Source of the DNA: an uncultured Eubacteriales bacterium
GTDB taxonomy: Bacteria; Bacillota; Clostridia; Oscillospirales; Oscillospiraceae
Reading direction: 5' to 3'
Assembly (NCBI GenBank): GCA_900549865.1
Contig: URPU01000050.1
Location: forward strand, 1-16,825
Length of the DNA stretch: 16,825 bases
Below the pieces are notes generated by a model that worked only from the letters and a program-made list of their open reading frames with translations, did not search any database and was not told the origin of the DNA. The translations under genes were made by a program, and so were the position numbers. Positions within the stretch are counted from its first letter, which is position 1, and the number at the start of each line of letters is the position of its first letter. Positions 14,401-16,825 of this stretch are shown here, piece after piece.

Positions 14401-15240
14401 ATGGAATTCGGAGAGAAGCTTCAGGCGCTTCGTAGGGGGCGGGAAATGACGCAGGAGGAGCTTGCGCACGTGCTGTACGTTTCCCGCACTGCTATCTCAA
14501 AATGGGAGTCCGGCAGGGGATACCCAAATATCGACTCCCTAAAGGCCATATCAAAATATTTTGCCGTCTCGATCGATGAGCTGCTCTCCGGCGACGCGCT
14601 GCTGTCCATCGCCGAGGATGAAAGCCGCGAAAGGGAGGCGCGCCTGCGCAGTCTGACCTTTGGCCTTCTGGACTGCGCCGCGGCCATGCTGCTGTTTCTG
14701 CCGTTCTTCGCCGATAGGACGGGCGGCGCGGTGCGCGCGTCGGCGCTGCTTTCGCTTTCCGGTGCCGCACCATATGTCAGGGCGGCGTATCTTTTCATTG
14801 TCTCCGTCACGGTCATCTGGGGCGTGCTGACGCTTTCGCTGCAAAACTGCCGTACCCCGGTCTGGCTCAAGTGCTGCGGAAGAGTGTCGGCAGGACTGAG
14901 CGCTGTGGCGGCCGTCATTTTTATAGCGGGGATGCATCCGTATGCCGCGGCGCTCACGCTCGTTTTCCTGCTGATAAAGCTATATTTGGTCATAAATAGG
15001 CCGTGCCGCGCATGTGACGCGGCGGTTCTTTCATTTTCATGCACAATGGCGCATCATGTCCACGGGGCGCAAGCCCACATACGAAAAAGGATGTGCGAAA
15101 ATGAAAAAAAAGAAATTTTGCCCGCGCAGTTCCCTCACTGGCGCTGTTCGCGGCTTTTGCGCTGTGGACGGCGGCAGTATGCCGCGTGGATGTGCGCGCC
15201 ATCGGGCCGGGCGGCTCCTCCGTGGGCTTCGCCGCGATGA
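14401..15240 (+). CDS. XRE-family regulator with membrane segments; C-terminus probably read-through
   Basis: Residues 5-62 are a Cro/C1-type helix-turn-helix (MTQEELAHVLYVSRTAISKW, then PNIDSLKAISKYFAVSIDELL). After a charged linker there are about four hydrophobic segments (near 84-104, 123-147, 160-178 and 182-197), so this is a membrane-tethered DNA-binding protein. AGGAG at 14390-14394 lies 6 bases before ATG 14401. From about residue 200 the sequence becomes Cys/Arg/His-rich and unlike a designed domain. In that part it overlaps the start of the next gene's remnant in another frame. Stops TAG at 14997-14999 and TGA at 15015-15017 lie one frame over. A one-base indel would therefore end the protein near residue 200, and the last 80 residues are probably not native. 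The regulated genes are unknown. Confidence 0.75.
   Translation: MEFGEKLQALRRGREMTQEELAHVLYVSRTAISKWESGRGYPNIDSLKAISKYFAVSIDELLSGDALLSIAEDESREREARLRSLTFGLLDCAAAMLLFLPFFADRTGGAVRASALLSLSGAAPYVRAAYLFIVSVTVIWGVLTLSLQNCRTPVWLKCCGRVSAGLSAVAAVIFIAGMHPYAAALTLVFLLIKLYLVINRPCRACDAAVLSFSCTMAHHVHGAQAHIRKRMCENEKKEILPAQFPHWRCSRLLRCGRRQYAAWMCAPSGRAAPPWASPR
15005..15028 (+). terminator. Hairpin with T-rich tail at the expected end of the XRE gene
   Basis: GCCGCG (15005-15010) pairs with CGCGGC (15018-15023) around a 7-base loop. GGTTCTTTCATTTT follows. The position fits the natural end of the regulator transcript, but the tail is interrupted, so this is tentative. Confidence 0.35.
15029..15106 (+). promoter_or_regulatory. 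Long imperfect hairpin covering the PAP2 start codon
   Basis: TTTCATTTTCATGCACA (15029-15045) is complementary to TGTGCGAAAATGAAA (15092-15106) except for a 2-base bulge. Inside lies a smaller GGGC-GCAA-GCCC hairpin flanked by ATGT and ACAT. The 3' arm contains ATG 15101. In an RNA this structure would hide the start codon and part of the ribosome binding region of the following gene remnant. Confidence 0.4.
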
Positions 15241-15383
15241 ACGGTTGGGTGCACGGCCTCACGGGCGTGCACATGGCGCTCTATACGCTTACGGATTGGC
15301 TGGGCCTTGTGCCGCTGTGCTTCGTGCTGGGCTTAATAAACTGCTGTGCAGAGTTTAAAAAGCAAAGCTTAACCCGGCCTTAA
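15101..15383 (+). pseudogene. PAP2-family membrane phosphatase remnant, frameshifted and truncated
   Basis: ATG 15101 (AAGGA 9 bases upstream) begins MKKKKFCPRSSL. At about 15134-15140 the reading must shift by one base to continue as LALFAAFALWTAAVCRVD. It then runs on through VRAIGPGGSSVGFAAMNGWV and LYTLTDWLGLVPLCFVLG. That resembles the N-terminal region of clostridial membrane phosphatases of the PAP2 type, as I remember them. A single inserted A in the CCCTCACTGG stretch would explain the shift. After about residue 80 the similarity stops and the frame ends at TAA 15381-15383. The catalytic motifs, which lie further downstream in intact proteins, are absent. Both lesions argue for a pseudogene; a sequencing error could account for the frameshift but not the truncation. 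The PAP2 name rests on recall and is moderately sure. Confidence 0.65.
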
Positions 15384-15488
15384 AAAAGCCTTGTGCAAAC
15401 TGTGAACGTTGCCCGCCGCGGCGCAACAGTTCATATTATGTTTACAGCTTTTTCAGATTGAGTTAAGCATTTCCTGATATCTTATCGG

Positions 15489-15672
15489 CAGACGGAAGGC
15501 CGCAGGCCAAGCGGAGTTACCCGTCTCACCGTGCCCAGCTAAGGGCTGCGTTGATGCCCCGGCAGCGCCGGGGATGAGCCTACAGCGCCGCTCCTTTGGC
15601 AAGGCTTCGCATGGTGTTCAATGAAAGCGACGCGCTGCGTGCGCCACACCGGCGCGCGCTCCGTGAAGCCGG
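15489..15672 (+). ncRNA. Highly structured non-coding RNA, candidate raiA-motif RNA
   Basis: This stretch has no plausible reading frame but is dense with stems. AGACGG (15490-15495) pairs with CCGTCT (15521-15526) and encloses GGCC-GCA-GGCC (15498-15508) and GCGGAGTTAC. GCCC-AGCTAA-GGGC lies at 15533-15546. CCCCGGC-AGC-GCCGGGG is at 15557-15573. An outer GGCTTC (15603-15608) pairs with GAAGCC (15665-15670) and encloses a 9-bp stem at 15637-15659. The unpaired segments (GGAGTTACC, AGCTAAGGG, TTGATGCC, GATGAGCC) look like a conserved RNA core. Size and wording resemble my memory of the raiA motif, a roughly 200-nt RNA of Firmicutes and Actinobacteria with unknown molecular role. No raiA gene is adjacent. 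That it is a structured RNA is well supported; the family name is tentative. No clean promoter was found; TATTAT at 15434-15439 with TTGCCC at 15409-15414 (19-base spacer) is the best candidate. Confidence 0.65.
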
Positions 15673-15685
15673 ATTTTATATATCA

Positions 15686-15728
15686 CTTGGGTGCAGTCCA
15701 AAATGGCGGACTGCACCCAAGACAATTT
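15686..15728 (+). terminator. Perfect 14-bp hairpin following the structured RNA
   Basis: CTTGGGTGCAGTCC (15686-15699) pairs perfectly with GGACTGCACCCAAG (15708-15721) around an 8-base loop. ACAATTTT follows. It starts 14 bases after the RNA ends and is the likely 3' end of that transcript, although the T run is short and delayed. Confidence 0.6.
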
Positions 15729-15730
15729 TA

Positions 15731-15773
15731 AAAGCAAAAGCAATGACTGTCCTGAATATAGGACAGTCATTGC
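15731..15773 (-). terminator. Second perfect 14-bp hairpin, probable minus-strand terminator
   Basis: GCAATGACTGTCCT (15740-15753) pairs perfectly with AGGACAGTCATTGC (15760-15773) with a 6-base loop. On the minus strand it is followed by TTTTGCTTTT, a usable terminator tail for the TetR-methyltransferase gene ending at 15943. On the plus strand no T run follows. It could equally be part of the leader of the small gene at 15813. Confidence 0.55.
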
Positions 15774-15775
15774 TG

Positions 15776-15812
15776 TATCATATGCTCATAAAGCAAACGG
15801 AGGTATATGATA
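15776..15812 (+). promoter_or_regulatory. Leader hairpin presenting the small gene's RBS in its loop
   Basis: TATCATAT (15776-15783) and ATATGATA (15805-15812) are perfect inverted copies. The 21-base loop contains GGAGG (15799-15803). The 3' arm ends on the base before ATG 15813. This could place the RBS for, or hide it from, the ribosome; the AU-only stem is weak, so a temperature- or ligand-sensitive role is speculative. Confidence 0.45.
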
Positions 15813-15914
15813 ATGAAGGGTTACGATGTGAAATACGGTTACATGGGCTTTGTTGCGGGCAGCTACCTGCTCTTTGCAAGCGAGGCGGAGTATATCGAAT
15901 ACCTCCGCGGCTGA
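15813..15914 (+). CDS. Small protein, 33 residues, unknown function
   Basis: This is a complete short frame with a strong ribosome binding site (GGAGG at 15799-15803, 9 bases before ATG). It reads MKGYDVKYGYMGFVAGSY, then LLFASEAEYIEYLRG, and stops at TGA 15912-15914. Its composition is protein-like, rich in Tyr and Gly with an acidic, probably helical tail, and unlike the Arg/Ala-rich noise of shadow frames. I have a vague sense of similar short proteins (GYMG, then LFAxExEYxEY) in gut Clostridia but cannot name a family. No signal peptide or full membrane helix is present. It sits downstream of the structured RNA and two perfect hairpins and faces the TetR-methyltransferase gene. Function unknown; possible roles include a regulatory peptide or a partner for a larger protein. 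Confidence 0.6.
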   Translation: MKGYDVKYGYMGFVAGSYLLFASEAEYIEYLRG

Positions 15915-15942
15915 CGCGGCGTAGGCTTCCACCCGTGGCCGG

Positions 15943-16635
15943 TCACTTCTGCGCCGTGACGCACAGCCAGCCTCTGCCGTTCTTGTGCGTCTGGACGCTG
16001 CTAAAGCCCGCCTGCTCCAAGAAGGCCTTCAGCTCACCGGCGTTATAAATGGTCATGCCGCCGATGATCTTTGTCCATTTGTCGTCCTTCGCGTTGTCGC
16101 CGCCGCCCTCGTTGCAGATGAAGAAAGTGCCGCCCGGCTTCAATACCCGGCTGACCTCGCAGAAGCATTCCGGCAGTCCCGGCCAGAAATAGACCGTCTC
16201 AAACGCTGTGACGAGGTCGGAGCTCTCCTCTATCTTCCGCGCCACCAGCGTGTCAAAGAAGCCCTCAAGACTGCTTCCCGCGCTCTGATACAGCAGCAGC
16301 ACGGCCTCGTCGTAGTGGTCGAAGATCAGATGCAGTATCACGGCGGACTCGCGCTGTATGGAAGCCCTCAGCCGTGCCGGTATCCCTTCATCCGCGCCGG
16401 AGTAACAGTCCGACCGGATGCTTTGGAACGCTGCCTCTATCTCACTCAGAAACGGCTTCAGCAGGCTTACAAACAGCTCGTCCTTTGATTTGTACCTGAT
16501 CTGTATCGCGCCGACTGTCGCGCCGGCCTTCTCCGCGATTTTCCGCAGGGATGCACCGGCGTAGCCCTTTTCCGAGAATTCCTCAAACGCCGCCGCCGTT
16601 ATTCTGCTGTCCAGAGAAGGATCCGTTCGCGCCAT
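15943..16635 (-). CDS. TetR-family regulator fused in frame to a methyltransferase C-terminus
   Basis: Residues 1-60 are a TetR-type DNA-binding domain (RITAAAFEEFSEKGYAGASL, then RKIAEKAGATVGAIQIRYKS, KDELF). Residues 60-135 resemble the start of a TetR ligand domain. At about 136-142 (nucleotides 16209-16230) the sequence changes to the C-terminal part of a class I SAM-dependent methyltransferase: LVTAFETVYFWPGL, then EVSRVLKPGGTFFICNE, and a final beta strand WLCVTAQK. The methyltransferase lacks its N-terminal half, including the glycine-rich SAM-binding motif I. The regulator lacks about the last 50 residues of a usual TetR. The simplest reading is an in-frame deletion that joined a tetR gene to a downstream methyltransferase gene. 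ATG 16633-16635 has GAGG 7 bases upstream. DNA binding may persist; methyl transfer is unlikely. Confidence 0.8.
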   Translation of the reverse strand: MARTDPSLDSRITAAAFEEFSEKGYAGASLRKIAEKAGATVGAIQIRYKSKDELFVSLLKPFLSEIEAAFQSIRSDCYSGADEGIPARLRASIQRESAVILHLIFDHYDEAVLLLYQSAGSSLEGFFDTLVARKIEESSDLVTAFETVYFWPGLPECFCEVSRVLKPGGTFFICNEGGGDNAKDDKWTKIIGGMTIYNAGELKAFLEQAGFSSVQTHKNGRGWLCVTAQK

Positions 16636-16650
16636 ATGCTGACCTCACTT

Positions 16651-16680
16651 AATTACACAGTAATTAATTACGGTGTAATT
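16651..16680. promoter_or_regulatory. Palindromic TetR-type operator
   Basis: AATTACAC (16651-16658) and GTGTAATT (16673-16680) flank the self-complementary TAATTAATTA (16661-16670), giving a 30-base palindrome with only the AG/CG pairs imperfect. It lies between the divergent TetR-type gene and the gene at the right edge and overlaps the -10 of the former. Autoregulation is the natural inference. Confidence 0.75.
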
Positions 16681-16706
16681 ATAACTCCCGCTGTGCGCGT
16701 TGTTAA
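16678..16706 (-). promoter_or_regulatory. Promoter of the TetR-methyltransferase gene
   Basis: On the minus strand the -35 is TTAACA (16706-16701) and the -10 is a perfect TATAAT (16683-16678), with a 17-base spacer. The operator overlaps the -10 and the predicted start point. Confidence 0.75.
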
Positions 16707-16733
16707 GCGCGTTTGCCTGGATATGATGCCGTG

Positions 16734-16762
16734 TTGTATTTTCTGCCTGCCTGTGTTAAGAT
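16734..16762 (+). promoter_or_regulatory. Promoter of the gene at the right edge
   Basis: TTGTAT (16734-16739), a 17-base spacer and TAAGAT (16757-16762). It precedes a strong RBS by 13 bases and lies about 55 bases from the operator. Confidence 0.55.
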
Positions 16763-16788
16763 GATATATGATTACGGAGGCAAAGGGT

Positions 16789-16825
16789 ATGGAAAAGTAT
16801 TTTGAGATAAATAAAAGCGGACAAA
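16789..16825 (+). CDS. 5' end of a gene cut by the window edge
   Basis: ATG 16789 has GGAGG (16776-16780) 8 bases upstream and a candidate promoter. Only 12 codons are visible (MEKYFEINKSGQ). The start resembles that of some clostridial alpha/beta hydrolases in my memory, but twelve residues cannot establish a family. It is divergent from the TetR-type gene and shares its intergenic operator region, so it is a candidate target of that regulator. Confidence 0.6.
   Translation, partial: MEKYFEINKSGQ

Noticed and set aside
15596..16048. A 150-residue plus-strand frame across the structured RNA and hairpins
   Set aside because: It runs through RNA stems and two perfect hairpins, crosses the 33-codon gene in another frame and overlaps the TetR-type gene. 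It is not protein-like.
1..16825. CRISPR arrays, tRNA or rRNA genes, insertion sequences, integrases
   Set aside because: I saw no regularly spaced repeat array, no cloverleaf with CCA-type ends, no rRNA segments and no transposase or recombinase motifs in any frame.

Overview
The window looks like chromosome of a GC-rich, Gram-positive anaerobe of the class Clostridia, probably in or near the Oscillospiraceae. Four things point there. There is a membrane pyrophosphatase of the K+-dependent type. There is a secreted Ig-like protein with a (x)PxTG sorting tail. A glycine riboswitch sits before an AgcS symporter. Promoters are sigma-A-like with strong GGAGG-type ribosome binding sites. Genus and species cannot be set from the sequence alone.

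Layout. 1-1000: an intergenic palindrome, a terminator, then a monocistronic TatD-family nuclease with its own promoter and terminator. 1003-1133: a short AT-rich spacer with interleaved direct repeats. 1186-4577 (minus strand): a CapA-like membrane-anchored protein and the pyrophosphatase hppA, each with its own promoter and terminator. 4578-5361: a 784-base, largely AT-rich gap with no convincing gene but several repeat families, including four copies of GCACAAAT. 5362-7485: a large surface protein with Ig-like domains. 7569-8958: an RluA-type pseudouridine synthase, then plsY. 9076-12515: a response regulator, histidine kinase and HtrA protease, tightly spaced and probably one envelope-stress operon. 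12679-14320: promoter, single-aptamer glycine riboswitch, terminator and Na+/amino-acid symporter, a self-contained glycine-sensing transport unit.

14401-16825 has a different character and holds the most interesting material. A membrane-tethered XRE regulator appears to read through its expected end. It runs into a frameshifted and truncated PAP2-phosphatase gene. Next comes a roughly 185-nt, highly structured non-coding RNA that resembles my memory of the raiA motif, then two perfect 14-bp hairpins. A third hairpin carries the ribosome binding site of a 33-codon gene in its loop. On the opposite strand lies a TetR-type regulator fused in frame to the C-terminal part of a methyltransferase that lacks the SAM-binding motif I. 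An almost perfect palindromic operator overlaps the TetR promoter. A divergent gene runs off the right edge. The RNA and small protein appear intact while the genes around them are damaged; that contrast is the main lead in this window.
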